Positions 8,594 to 18,162 are shown, counted from the stretch's first letter. The stretch: 64,000 nucleotides of DNA from Candidatus Geothermarchaeum rappei (GCA_002011085.2 MTMB02000001.1:105820-169819), one strand, 5' to 3'. Program-made: numbers and translations. Notes: generated from the letters alone by a model not told the origin.

Positions 8594-9622
8594 CAATTCA
8601 AATCCATTCAAGAACGGGCGTTTAAACCTAGACTTGATGTCCTAGTTGAGCTATTAAACCATATAGACGGTGAGACTTTCATCCCTAGGGATGTAGATGG
8701 AGGAATCTTCAACTTCCTACCACTCCTTGGTTTTTCTGAGGGTGGGGATGCCGGGCTTGAATTCATTGAATTTAGTAAACTCGATAATCCAAGGGCATTA
8801 GCCGGTATAGATTCTTCTGTGGTCCCAATAGCTGAATCCAGAGACGGCTTTGTATTGGGTGTTAAAGGAGCCGTAGTTATTGAACGTAGAGAGGGTTATG
8901 AGGTTATCACAATAGGCCCACTACCAATATACATATCATTAAAGCTTGTCGACACATATTCTTCAATCACTCTTCTACCAAGAAGCTATATACGTCGGGC
9001 GGCGTTAGATATTGGTTATGCAAAGCGCTTTGCTATAGACCTGTTTGAAAGCATGTTATTAGGGAATGTAGCCGAGGGATATCGGGATCTAGTTATATTA
9101 ATCGACGGCTCTCTTATCAGCCCATTTCTTAGGCGCAACAACACTATGATTAATTCAATATTTAGGGCGCGAGAGAATAACATATCTATTGTAGGCTTAT
9201 CCAAGAAGTCTAAGCTTCTGAAGAAGTATCCAGAGCTGTATAGGATAGCTGTCTCCCAAGGTTTTCCAGGAGCACTTAAAGTTCCTAACTTCATATTTAA
9301 GAGGCCTAGCCCCTTCAAGGTCTACATATCTCTCTTCAATTTATCTGGTGTTCCATTTAGAGTAGATCTCCCCAAGAATGAAGACCCAAGTATTGTTCTT
9401 AGCGAGATATTTTCTTCATCCGTCTCCAACCTGGGTTATCCCGAGGTGCTTAAGGAGTCCCATATTCTATCCAAGATATCCCGTTTTGAAGTCATCGTCC
9501 TCAGGAGGGTTCTCGAGATGCGTGGAGCCAAATTCTACTATACTGAAAAGCTTAGGGATATGCTCTTCGGCGGTTTTAATAAATCATCTGGTAAATGGGG
9601 TGGCGGTAATGAGGGTCTTTAG
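8579..9622 (+). CDS. nurA: NurA nuclease (DNA end resection)
   Basis: NurA is the 5'-3' nuclease that works with the HerA translocase, Mre11 and Rad50 in DNA end resection. The 347-residue protein carries the family's acidic motifs. AGIDSS is near residue 80 and ILIDGSL near residue 180, and both aspartates are metal ligands in the family. A lysine-containing SIVGLSKKSKLL segment follows. The C-terminal region SKISRFEVIVLRRVLEMRG resembles the end of crenarchaeal NurA. The length is usual. It overlaps herA by 14 bases, the classical archaeal nurA-herA order. Confidence 0.88.
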   Translation: MNFHEQFKSIQERAFKPRLDVLVELLNHIDGETFIPRDVDGGIFNFLPLLGFSEGGDAGLEFIEFSKLDNPRALAGIDSSVVPIAESRDGFVLGVKGAVVIERREGYEVITIGPLPIYISLKLVDTYSSITLLPRSYIRRAALDIGYAKRFAIDLFESMLLGNVAEGYRDLVILIDGSLISPFLRRNNTMINSIFRARENNISIVGLSKKSKLLKKYPELYRIAVSQGFPGALKVPNFIFKRPSPFKVYISLFNLSGVPFRVDLPKNEDPSIVLSEIFSSSVSNLGYPEVLKESHILSKISRFEVIVLRRVLEMRGAKFYYTEKLRDMLFGGFNKSSGKWGGGNEGL

Positions 9623-11039
9623 GAAGATCGGCGATGTATTAGAGATACTGGTATTCCCGCATGAGAAGATTAGGAAGGGAGAATATCTGTTGGTTGAGGA
9701 CAGAAGTAAAGAGCTTTCATTGATAGTACAAGTTATAGAGATCAATTATATCGATGCCCCAGGAATGCTGGAGGACTTGGTTAGAGAAGGTATTCTCAAA
9801 GACTCTATAGTATATGAGAATGACCTGGTAGATGTGGGGCGGACAACGAGATTCCTAAGAGATACAAAGCTCGCGACCACCCTAATTAGAGGCTCGATTC
9901 ACAGGAATATATTCTCACCTGTATATTCTGATTTACCTTCACGTGCGTTCTCCAGCGTCCGTAAGATATCCACTGCAGAGATAATTAAATATGTTAGAAA
10001 TGGTTCGAGTCTTAAGCATCCAATTCCAATTGGCTATGATTTTGACGGTAATATAGTTTACGTCGACGCTGTGAAGCTAGATGGGTGTCTCTCGCTTATC
10101 ACAGGCATGAAGGGCTCTGGGAAATCTCACTTGGCCAAGTTACTTGTATTAAGCCTCGTAGAACACGGTGCACCTGTCATAGTGTTTGATTTAAACGGAG
10201 AATACGTCGGCCTAGGTGAAAACGGGAGAATAAAGGTTTTGGAGGCCGGTAAAAATCTTAGTTTCACACTATCATATTTAGGTAGAGAGACTGTTTTGAA
10301 GCTGTTGACCAACGTCCTTGGCCTACCTGGCGTCTCTGCAAATCTTTTTAATGAGATATGGTCCTTGGCTGAGAGGGGACGTAGGAGCATTACTGTAGAT
10401 TACCTCATAAGTGTAGTTAATAATGTCGTTAAAAACTTGATGATTAGAGATGCTCTAATATCTAGACTAATGATATTAGGCTCCTCAAGATTCATCTCTG
10501 ACGATGAGAATAACGTTACTAGGCTTGAAGAACTATTTAGAGACACCAAGGGATACATCGTTATACTTAAAGGCCTTAGTTCAGTAGAGCGGCGTCTGCT
10601 TGTAGAGGTCTTCCTCAGTAAACTCACTGACCTCCTTGAGAAAGAGTTGATTCCACCTCTTTTCCTATTTGCTGAAGAGGCTCATATGTATGTTAGAAAC
10701 ACATATTGGGAGGATATAATCACGAGAATGAGACATTTCGGGTTATTTGTGGTTTTCATCACCAATCAACCTGATTCACTTGGTCAGCAGGTGTTTAGAC
10801 AACTGGATAATCTATTTATATTCCGTTTCCAGAACGACCATGACCTAGATATGTTATCTAGGATATCAAATATTGATAGTGATACTGTAAAGTCTATAGC
10901 TAAAGATCTTAGGAGGGGAAAGACTCTCATAATAGGGCCTGTCGTAGACTGGATCCCATCTGTTGTTGAGGTCGGTAAGCTCTCGGTGAATCCAATGGGT
11001 ATGACAAAGAGGGTATTTGCATATAGTAAGGCTACCTAG
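9609..11039 (+). CDS. herA: HerA hexameric DNA translocase/helicase
   Basis: HerA is an FtsK-superfamily ATPase that pumps DNA into NurA during end resection. With the ATG at 9609 the protein has 476 residues. Residues 1 to about 120 form the HAS beta-barrel, the Walker A motif GMKGSGKS is at 166-173, and the Walker B-like LFAEEAH is near residue 354-359. A sensor-like TNQPDSL and the QLDNLFIFR segment follow. The frame is open upstream to 9378, but that stretch lies inside nurA and does not look like HerA, so the later start is preferred. A GGTGG ribosome site lies just before it. The 3' end overlaps the convergent membrane-protein gene by 4 bases. Confidence 0.9.
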   Translation: MRVFRKIGDVLEILVFPHEKIRKGEYLLVEDRSKELSLIVQVIEINYIDAPGMLEDLVREGILKDSIVYENDLVDVGRTTRFLRDTKLATTLIRGSIHRNIFSPVYSDLPSRAFSSVRKISTAEIIKYVRNGSSLKHPIPIGYDFDGNIVYVDAVKLDGCLSLITGMKGSGKSHLAKLLVLSLVEHGAPVIVFDLNGEYVGLGENGRIKVLEAGKNLSFTLSYLGRETVLKLLTNVLGLPGVSANLFNEIWSLAERGRRSITVDYLISVVNNVVKNLMIRDALISRLMILGSSRFISDDENNVTRLEELFRDTKGYIVILKGLSSVERRLLVEVFLSKLTDLLEKELIPPLFLFAEEAHMYVRNTYWEDIITRMRHFGLFVVFITNQPDSLGQQVFRQLDNLFIFRFQNDHDLDMLSRISNIDSDTVKSIAKDLRRGKTLIIGPVVDWIPSVVEVGKLSVNPMGMTKRVFAYSKAT

Positions 11040-12199
11040 GTTGATGTTGTGTTGAATTCAATTACTACGACACTCCATGCGGGATGTATCTCGCTCCAAG
11101 ACCCATGGTCTGTATCAACTACCCATACACCAGTTATCTCGACATAGTCTCCTTTCTTCGGTATCAACACGGCGTCTCTGTCATAAGGGACTATTTCAAC
11201 GTGGATAGCTCCATCTCTCAGTATGTATGAACCGATTGAGAGCATATGTCTATATGGTGGATCAAGTTTTACGTCGAATGTTACATCTCCATCTGCTGCA
11301 ATAGATATCTCAGAGACCACGACTCCTCTAATAGTTACACATGTATCGAGTATCCTCAGCCTAGCAGGGTCATATACGTGTTCAAATACGTTACCAGGCT
11401 TGCAAAATCCTCCTTCATGAGTCTGGAGCCATTGGGTGCCGATCCACGAAGCAGGGTTATAGGGATAGGTTATCACAACTGTATTATAGAGTATGAACGG
11501 CATTGACAATGGTGTTAGCATTACGAATGCCGCTAGGAGTAGACCAAGTATCTTTTTCATATCCTCAGGTCTACCAGGTGACAATAACATGATGAGAATC
11601 GCTATACTAAGTATGTTTAAAGCGGCGGCATAGAAATATGCGGCTGAAAAATAATAGAGTATCATGGCCAGAATTAGTGTTATTGAATATGGAATGAGTT
11701 TCCTCTTATAATACTTATAGCTGAGGTAGACATAGGGGATGTAAATGGCCGAATAGATGTCTAGACCTACTTCAATAGCATCATGACCATAATATAAAAG
11801 TGCAATTGAGTAGGAGATGAACGTATCAAGTATGATGATGGATGTAAGGAGTAATAGGAGATTGTTTATCGTCTTTTTTTCATACATATAACCTAGTATC
11901 AGTACCATCAGAGACCTAACTATGAGTGATAGCCCTGCCACGAGTGTGAACATTGAGGCGGTCCAGATCAATATAAATGTGGCGATTAAATGTCCTAAGA
12001 AGAATAGCAACGCACCTTTCAATGGCCTAGTGTATATTATGGAGATCATCATAGCTGGGATTACTAGGCCATATCCAACTAAAATATTAGGAGCGTTTAT
12101 GCTTAGCGAGATAAAGAATATGTTCGTTATCAGAATCAGTGTATCAATATTTACGACCTTGGCTGTAAACCAGTCGGTCTCTAAACCAATTTTTTTCAT
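11036..12199 (-). CDS. Polytopic membrane protein with a C-terminal soluble OB-like domain
   Basis: I do not recognise this 387-residue protein. Residues 20 to about 245 contain roughly nine or ten hydrophobic segments. The last 130 residues are soluble and beta-rich, with CVTIRGVVVSEIS, DYVEITGVWVVDTDHGSW and a SEIHPAWSVVVIE ending. The DxxHG..EIHPA pattern recurs in OB-fold-like domains of uncharacterised secreted or membrane proteins. The domain contains two cysteines (KPGNVF region and DTC) that might pair outside the cell. It converges on herA with a 4-base overlap. Function unknown. Confidence 0.7.
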   Translation of the reverse strand: MKKIGLETDWFTAKVVNIDTLILITNIFFISLSINAPNILVGYGLVIPAMMISIIYTRPLKGALLFFLGHLIATFILIWTASMFTLVAGLSLIVRSLMVLILGYMYEKKTINNLLLLLTSIIILDTFISYSIALLYYGHDAIEVGLDIYSAIYIPYVYLSYKYYKRKLIPYSITLILAMILYYFSAAYFYAAALNILSIAILIMLLSPGRPEDMKKILGLLLAAFVMLTPLSMPFILYNTVVITYPYNPASWIGTQWLQTHEGGFCKPGNVFEHVYDPARLRILDTCVTIRGVVVSEISIAADGDVTFDVKLDPPYRHMLSIGSYILRDGAIHVEIVPYDRDAVLIPKKGDYVEITGVWVVDTDHGSWSEIHPAWSVVVIEFNTTST

Positions 12200-12274
12200 A
12201 TTTAATTAAATTTATTGTGTAACTACCAAAATAAATAATTACACTTTAATCTGTTTACCCATATTTTTCCAAAT

Positions 12275-12862
12275 CTAAATTCTTTTCTTTACAGTAAGTA
12301 TCCTCTGAAGTATCGTCACTGTATTAAGTATGATGAGTATCAACATAAGTATCTCGATGTTATATTTTGTTACTGACCATACAAGTAGTCCAATGAGTAG
12401 GATGAGTATCCTCTCAGCCCTCTCCATTATACCTACTCCACTTAAGTCGATGTTTATAGCCTCAGCCCTCGCCCTTGTATAGCTGATGAGGAGCGATGTC
12501 ACTATATAAAGGTAGGACGATAATGGAGATACTATTCCACCAAGGTAGAGGGCTAGGACATATATTATCTCCGCCACTCTATCAAGGAACGAGTCATAAA
12601 AAGCTCCCCATCTAGAGACCCTATTCTGTACCCTGGCTAAGGCCCCGTCTATTGCATCCATAAAACCTCCTAATGCAAATAGTATCACCGACACAGTTAC
12701 TGAATATGGATTTACCATGGAGTAGATTAGAATATATGCCGCTAGGATTACAAATACTAAGCCCAGGAGACTAGCCATCCACGGCCTAATGTTAAACTGC
12801 GTTAATCTTAACGCTATCTCAGTCATAATACCATTGAACTTAGCCCGGAATTTATTCAGCAT
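12275..12862 (-). CDS. CDP-alcohol phosphatidyltransferase (archaetidylinositol-phosphate synthase-like)
   Basis: This integral membrane enzyme transfers a CDP-activated lipid head-group precursor to an acceptor alcohol. The family motif D(x2)DG(x2)AR(x8)G(x3)D(x3)D is complete, running from DAIDGALAR through WGAFYDSFLD. Five or six membrane segments surround it, and the length of 195 residues is normal. In Thermoproteota the closest family with this size is archaetidylinositol phosphate synthase, which makes the inositol head group of ether lipids; the exact acceptor is inferred. I chose the ATG at 12862 over an upstream TTG at 12880 because the N-terminus then reads MLNKFRAKFNG, as in the family. 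Confidence 0.85.
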   Translation of the reverse strand: MLNKFRAKFNGIMTEIALRLTQFNIRPWMASLLGLVFVILAAYILIYSMVNPYSVTVSVILFALGGFMDAIDGALARVQNRVSRWGAFYDSFLDRVAEIIYVLALYLGGIVSPLSSYLYIVTSLLISYTRARAEAINIDLSGVGIMERAERILILLIGLLVWSVTKYNIEILMLILIILNTVTILQRILTVKKRI

Positions 12863-12960
12863 CTGTCCACTACCCTTCAAAACCTGAATATGACTAAATT
12901 ATTATATCATTACTAGTGGTTATATTTTATATTATTGGTATCTCTATAACGGTGTCTAAA

Positions 12961-13158
12961 ATGACTGAGGGTAAAGCCTGTAGTGTAATTGGGTGTGGGG
13001 CCCCTGCAGTTAAATCCATATCTAGGGAGAAGATGAAGGGCGTTGACCTGCAAGTGAGTTCGAAGGGGCGTAGGATATACCTCTGTAAAGAGCATTATAA
13101 AGTATATAAGAAGCAGAGGAAGAAGATCGAGAAGTATGAGCGTATGAGGTGGAAATAG
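12961..13158 (+). CDS. Small zinc-binding protein coupled to thrS
   Basis: This 65-residue basic protein has a probable zinc site formed by Cys7, Cys12, Cys42 and His45 (CSVIGC and CKEH). It ends in a strongly basic helix rich in Lys, Arg and Tyr. The frame is open upstream to 12916, but the ATG at 12961 removes a hydrophobic stretch encoded by promoter-like AT-rich sequence. It ends one base before the thrS ATG, so the two are almost certainly coupled. The composition suggests RNA binding. I cannot name the family. Confidence 0.75.
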   Translation: MTEGKACSVIGCGAPAVKSISREKMKGVDLQVSSKGRRIYLCKEHYKVYKKQRKKIEKYERMRWK

Positions 13159-13159
13159 C

Positions 13160-14569
13160 ATGTCTGTAGAGTTTGATGAACTTGTTCCTGGAGAATTTTA
13201 TGTCCTTACCCCAGAGGGCAAACTATATTATCCTGAGGAGTTTAAGTCTGATGATAAAAACCTTATGAACCTCATTGAGAAGGAGGCTTTGGGCGTTAAG
13301 AAGTCTTATCCAAAGTCTCCCCACATTGACTATATGCGACGCCTACATATTGCAGAGACAGAACCTCTTAGCGACGCTGGCCACCTAACCTTCCTACCAA
13401 AAGGCACTCTGATTATGGATCTATTAATGGATTATGCCCTTGACGTAGTGAGGAGGATCGGGGGTTTACCTGTTAAAACCTCCATAATGTATGATCTAAA
13501 TATCCCTGCTATATCAGAGCATGCAAAGCTATTTGGACAGCGTATGTATAAAGTTAAGCCAGTTAAAAGAGAGTTTGTCCTCAGGTATGCCGCGTGCTTC
13601 GGTCAGTTCGCGATGCTTAAACGCCACTATCTATCTGCTAAGGATCTTCCTCTCAAATTGTTTGAGATTGCAGATAGTTATAGGTATGAGCAGAGAGGCG
13701 AGGTGTCAGGCCTAGCAAGGATAAGAAGATTCTATATGCCTGATCTACACATACTTACCAAGGATTTGGAGGAGGCTAAGGACGAGTTCTTCAAGATATT
13801 TAAACTGATATTTGATGAAGCGCATAAATTCGGCTGGACATACTACAACCTATATAATATCGTGGAGGACTTTCTCGTCGACCACTTTAACTATATCCTC
13901 AAACTGGTTAAGTATGAGAATAAACCTGTGTTGATACATGTTGTTGAAAGCGGTAAATATTATTGGAAAATAAATATAGAGTTCCACTACATGGATTCTC
14001 AAGGCAGGCCTCTTGAGACCGCTACTGTACAGATAGATGTGGGTAACTCCAAGAGATTTGACATAAAATACCATGGTGAAGACGGCGTGGTCAAGTATCC
14101 AGTGATACTCCATACAGCGATACATGGGAGCTTGGAGCGTTTTCTATATGAGTTTCTAGAGGAGGCGGCGAAGATGGAGAGGACTGGTAAAAAGCCTATG
14201 CTCCCCGTATGGCTCTCACCGACCCAGGTCAGGATAATCCCCGTATCAGCGAACTATCTCGATTATGCCTATAATATTCTAATGATGCTTAGAGACTCTA
14301 ACATACGCGTTGATATTGATGACAGAGACCTGACATTGGCGAAGAAGATTAGGAACGCTGAGAAGGAGTGGATTCCATATATCGTTGTAGTCGGTGAAAA
14401 GGAGGTTAAGGGCAATACACTGAGTGTACGTGTCAGGAGTGAAGGCGGGAGAGAGAGGAAAATGACCTTGTCAGAGCTTATTGAACATGTAAAGACCGAG
14501 GTTAAAGGCTTTCCATTCAGGGGGCTATACTACAGTGAATTTGTTTCGAAGAGGCCGGAGTTCGTCTAG
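13160..14569 (+). CDS. thrS: Threonyl-tRNA synthetase, catalytic form without editing domain
   Basis: This class II synthetase charges tRNA(Thr). The 469-residue protein consists of the catalytic core (residues about 40-355) and the anticodon-binding domain (about 365-469). Motif 2 is visible as SYRYEQRGE...GLARIRRF and motif 3 as HTAIHGSLERFLYEFLE. Bacterial ThrRS and most euryarchaeal ThrRS carry an additional N-terminal editing domain of 140 or more residues. Here only about 40 residues precede the core, so editing of Ser-tRNA(Thr) must come from a separate protein, as is known for crenarchaeal ThrRS pairs. No such protein is visible in this window. The gene converges on polB with a 4-base overlap. 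Confidence 0.92.
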   Translation: MSVEFDELVPGEFYVLTPEGKLYYPEEFKSDDKNLMNLIEKEALGVKKSYPKSPHIDYMRRLHIAETEPLSDAGHLTFLPKGTLIMDLLMDYALDVVRRIGGLPVKTSIMYDLNIPAISEHAKLFGQRMYKVKPVKREFVLRYAACFGQFAMLKRHYLSAKDLPLKLFEIADSYRYEQRGEVSGLARIRRFYMPDLHILTKDLEEAKDEFFKIFKLIFDEAHKFGWTYYNLYNIVEDFLVDHFNYILKLVKYENKPVLIHVVESGKYYWKINIEFHYMDSQGRPLETATVQIDVGNSKRFDIKYHGEDGVVKYPVILHTAIHGSLERFLYEFLEEAAKMERTGKKPMLPVWLSPTQVRIIPVSANYLDYAYNILMMLRDSNIRVDIDDRDLTLAKKIRNAEKEWIPYIVVVGEKEVKGNTLSVRVRSEGGRERKMTLSELIEHVKTEVKGFPFRGLYYSEFVSKRPEFV

Positions 14570-17253
14570 AAATTAAAAAACTTGTCAAGACTCCTATACT
14601 CCCTATCTATACGTAGCTTTTCCAAATCAATGTCAAGAACCTCAAGGATCTGCTCAAGTGTTGATTTCAGTAGTTCGACATACTTATTCGTATCTACCTC
14701 TCGAATGGATTTAACGAGCTCCAGGGGGGCGGCTCCATCACGATCCTTAGTCTTGATAATCCTAATAATTGTACCCGGCTGAACCTCTATACCAAGCACC
14801 CTCTCAAGTTTCCTAGCCGCCTTAACATGCTGTGGAGTAGTTTTTGTATAGGCTCTGAGCGGCTTGCTGAGGGTTACTGAGATAGCTAGTTCTTCAAGAG
14901 GCACCTCGCCAGCCCTAAGCTTTTTCTCAGCGTTTACAATAATATCCTGTATCTTCTCCTTAGCCTGGTTAAACTCCTCGTATGAATTAATTCCCTTAAG
15001 TATCTCTAGTACCTCATAGAAAATATTCTTGATGAATGGCGGTGTACTACTCTTCTTCCCTAACAATCCCTTTACATCTATTCCACCGTCGGTTAATACG
15101 CCAAAATAGTTCTTCTTCCTGTTGCTGAGGACTACATACCTATATATTTTATCTATCTCCAGCTTCAACCTAAGCTTCTTCTCTATCTCACCCATGAACT
15201 CCTTAAGCCTCTGTGGATCCGGGTTCTTGATGAAGAGACTATCTGTATCACCGTATATGACTTCCAACCCCTTTTCACGGGCCTTTTCAATAGATGTTGT
15301 AATAGCATATCTACCTAGTAGTGTAATAGCCTCCGCAGCAGGTAGATAGTAGAAGGGAAATGTCTCGGCACCAATTACTCCATACATTGCATTGATAAAT
15401 ACTTTTAGAGAACCCTGGGCCACTTCATAGAATTTTCTCTTCTCAATCGGGAGACCCTTATCTCTAGCCAGTTTCTTAAAGACAAGGACTCTAACATCTC
15501 TAATTGCCCCTACGAACTCACTTATCAACCCTTTTCTCTGGGTACATATCCATGTAGTCGAGCCTGGAACCTTATTCTCACGGCATCTTACGTGGGGGCA
15601 ATTAACTGTCTCATATGATATGTTGAATTCCTTCATAATGCTTGGATATAGACTGGCGAAGTCCACTACATGGACATTGAAGTGTATACCTGGAACAGGC
15701 TCTATAACTATAGCGCCCACATATTTCTTACCTTTCGTGATAGGCTCTAGATGCTTCCTACCACCTTTGCCAGCTATCTCCTGTGGCAGTGGAATAAGGT
15801 AGTTATGTCTCCTATGCTCATAGATAAGTCTATTCTTAATCCAGTTGGATATAGAGAGTCTACATACGTCGTCTATGGTCATATTGGCGATCCTACTTAT
15901 CATAGTTACTAGCCTCATCACGAGATTGTGGTTGAACTCAGTAAGTTCGTAGGTCAGCTCTGCATCTACATATGAATACTTTAGTATCTCCTCCATAGTC
16001 GCCTCTTGAAATGTCTTGTCCATAGACACCTTACCCTTACCCAGTAATGCCCGTGCAACTGTATCAAGTGAGACTATGTCGTATGCGTTTGAGAATGCAT
16101 ATGTCTTTATAGAGATATTCTTAAACAACTCATATAGATCGATGTGTATTCCCCACGAGACTCTAGCATCGTTTCTACCTAGTTTAATTAAGCCTGATAT
16201 ATTGGGTATCCCAAGTAGTTCCCCCCTCTTTCTAATATATGGAAGGTCGAATTTATCTCCGTTGAATGTTATCACAATAGGATATTCCTGTACTATCTCC
16301 AAGACTCTCTTTATAAGCTCTTCCTCACTTTTAACGATCTCAATCTCAAAGTCATCATGCTTCAGCTTATCCTCCTTAATCTCGTTCCTAAGATCATGAA
16401 CTATTACCTTTTTAAGTCCGTCAGAACCTCTTAATGAGGCCATAAAGATAGGATACTTGGGATCCTCCACCTGAGGCATTATCCCCGGAGGATTATACAC
16501 TTCTATGTCGAGGGCAATCCGCTTATAATTAGGTATATCCATAGACAGTATCTTTATCCAACGCTTTATCTCGGGATCATCTATTTTCTCAATATACTTC
16601 TTTATCTCAGGGGGGTCCTTAATATCTAGGGGCTTGGGAATCGAGTCAGCGCTTTCTAAAGTATAGTATCCCCCGACTTGAAAGCCCATGTCGAATATGT
16701 AATTCGCGTAGTACTTTATATCGGCTTCCCAAAGAGTAATCTTCTCCCTAAGAGAGCTTCTTGTACCACCTATCACCAGCGGGTCCTTCACAATTATCTT
16801 CGTTACCTCTATTTCCACGTCATTTATCGTGTCGTGCTTCTTCTCTCTCCTCAAGTCAATTATCTTTTCAGCGAGCTTAATTATCTCAGGATGATTCCTA
16901 AGAGCCTCTGGATCCTCCTTACTATACGCGTATGGCCTGTGACCAGTTACATCATACCATAGCACTATCTTTTCTCTATTAATATCGTAGAACTTTAAAT
17001 ATACCTTCTCATTCTGAGGATCATAATCTGCAGATAATAAGATGTATACTCCCCCAGGCTCCACCCCTCCATTACCCTTATTTTCGATAACATACCCCAC
17101 GTTCCCGATGGGTACGTTATTCTCTCTCCTTCCACTCTTCTTTACAGGGGGAGGAGTATCTACCCTCTCCTTCCTAATATCATTAATTTCTATTTTTTTT
17201 ACAGGAGTTTCACGAGACCGTTTGTTATTGATCCAAGTATCTAAACTTCTCAT
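14566..17253 (-). CDS. polB: Family B DNA polymerase, crenarchaeal PolB1 type
   Basis: This is a replicative DNA polymerase with 3'-5' proofreading. Exonuclease motifs are intact: ALDIEVYNP (Exo I), ITFNGDKFDLPYI (Exo II) and YSYVDAELTYEL (Exo III). Polymerase motifs are intact: VDFASLYPSI (A), KVFINAMYG (B) and IYGDTDSLF (C). It matches the Sulfolobus PolB1 type in GSDGLKKV, TPQHVKAA and the final DKFF element, which resembles a PCNA-interacting tail. The N-terminal 75 residues are a charged, low-complexity extension also typical of PolB1. I chose the ATG at 17253 because a GGAGG lies immediately before it; a TTG at 17277 is possible. The protein has 895 residues. Confidence 0.95.
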   Translation of the reverse strand: MRSLDTWINNKRSRETPVKKIEINDIRKERVDTPPPVKKSGRRENNVPIGNVGYVIENKGNGGVEPGGVYILLSADYDPQNEKVYLKFYDINREKIVLWYDVTGHRPYAYSKEDPEALRNHPEIIKLAEKIIDLRREKKHDTINDVEIEVTKIIVKDPLVIGGTRSSLREKITLWEADIKYYANYIFDMGFQVGGYYTLESADSIPKPLDIKDPPEIKKYIEKIDDPEIKRWIKILSMDIPNYKRIALDIEVYNPPGIMPQVEDPKYPIFMASLRGSDGLKKVIVHDLRNEIKEDKLKHDDFEIEIVKSEEELIKRVLEIVQEYPIVITFNGDKFDLPYIRKRGELLGIPNISGLIKLGRNDARVSWGIHIDLYELFKNISIKTYAFSNAYDIVSLDTVARALLGKGKVSMDKTFQEATMEEILKYSYVDAELTYELTEFNHNLVMRLVTMISRIANMTIDDVCRLSISNWIKNRLIYEHRRHNYLIPLPQEIAGKGGRKHLEPITKGKKYVGAIVIEPVPGIHFNVHVVDFASLYPSIMKEFNISYETVNCPHVRCRENKVPGSTTWICTQRKGLISEFVGAIRDVRVLVFKKLARDKGLPIEKRKFYEVAQGSLKVFINAMYGVIGAETFPFYYLPAAEAITLLGRYAITTSIEKAREKGLEVIYGDTDSLFIKNPDPQRLKEFMGEIEKKLRLKLEIDKIYRYVVLSNRKKNYFGVLTDGGIDVKGLLGKKSSTPPFIKNIFYEVLEILKGINSYEEFNQAKEKIQDIIVNAEKKLRAGEVPLEELAISVTLSKPLRAYTKTTPQHVKAARKLERVLGIEVQPGTIIRIIKTKDRDGAAPLELVKSIREVDTNKYVELLKSTLEQILEVLDIDLEKLRIDREYRSLDKFFNF

Positions 17254-17313
17254 TTCCTCCACTACTATATAACACAATAACCTTTATTTGGAATATATCT
17301 TTATCCTAAAACT

Positions 17314-18162
17314 TTATGTCTTAATTATAGTTCTAGCTAACTCAAGACATATTCTCGATGCCAATACCCCTGGATACACTTCAAGGGTATATGGGGAATA
17401 CTCGACTACATCTCCTCCAACGATATCTAGGCTGCTTCTTCGTATATGGGAGAGTATCCTAAATGTCTCCCATGGATGTAGGCCTAGAGGCTCTGGATTG
17501 GTTACATGGGGCATGTGACTTGGATCAAGGTGGTCGAGGTCTATAGATATGTATGTTTTATTATCCTCGGTATCCAGCCCCATAATCCACTCACGTATCT
17601 CGCTCAATTCATTGATCCTAGATATCTTTTTCTCGAAGCCGTAATCCACTTCCTCTTCTTCATATGCTCGCGCTCCTATTACAAGGATTTTATCCACAAG
17701 TTTTTCCTCAATTATCCTCCTGAGATAAGTTGCGTGGTTAAACTCATGTCCCATAAGCCTTCTTTTTAGATCAAGATGGGCGTCAAAGACAATCATTATA
17801 CGGGGCCTAAGGCTCCTAATCATATAATAAGTATACATATGTGAGCCTCCAAGCATCAAGAGTTTCTTCTTAGTCTTTTCTACAAACCTCGCTATAGACG
17901 CGATATCCAGCTCAATATCCTCTTCGTCAGACGACTGGAGATCACCTATATCCCTTATTTTTAGGCTACTATAGTATCCATCACCATCGACATAGTTGTC
18001 CTCTACATAACGAGATAACATCCTCAGGAAACTAGTGGGTGGGACACCTGGTTTCCCCCCATACGCCTTTTCATAATAGGGTATCCCAAGGATCAGTAGC
18101 TCGGCCTCCTCCAGTGGACAGTTAAATCCATAGAATGAGCAGTTGAGTTCAGTGGGCAGCAT
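17314..18162 (-). CDS. Arginase/agmatinase-fold ureohydrolase
   Basis: The binuclear manganese ligands of the ureohydrolase family are present: GGSHM at 105-109, DAHLD at 127-131 and SIDLDHLDP at 206-214. The residue after GGxH is methionine where agmatinase and arginase usually have serine or threonine, and the DxxDxY continuation after DAH is lost. The GHEFNHATYLRRI segment and the C-terminal DIVGGDVVEYSP are as in the family. Agmatinase (agmatine to putrescine plus urea) is the commonest archaeal role and would fit the polyamine uptake genes further right. The substrate is unproven; formimidoylglutamase-type activity is an alternative. Confidence 0.8.
   Translation of the reverse strand: MLPTELNCSFYGFNCPLEEAELLILGIPYYEKAYGGKPGVPPTSFLRMLSRYVEDNYVDGDGYYSSLKIRDIGDLQSSDEEDIELDIASIARFVEKTKKKLLMLGGSHMYTYYMIRSLRPRIMIVFDAHLDLKRRLMGHEFNHATYLRRIIEEKLVDKILVIGARAYEEEEVDYGFEKKISRINELSEIREWIMGLDTEDNKTYISIDLDHLDPSHMPHVTNPEPLGLHPWETFRILSHIRRSSLDIVGGDVVEYSPYTLEVYPGVLASRICLELARTIIKT

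Noticed and set aside
9378-9608. N-terminal extension of the first HerA frame inside nurA
   Set aside because: The extension does not resemble the HAS-barrel domain and is fully contained in nurA, so the ATG at 9609 explains the gene better.
15620-16399. Long plus-strand frames inside polB
   Set aside because: They lie antisense to polymerase motifs and show no independent start signals.
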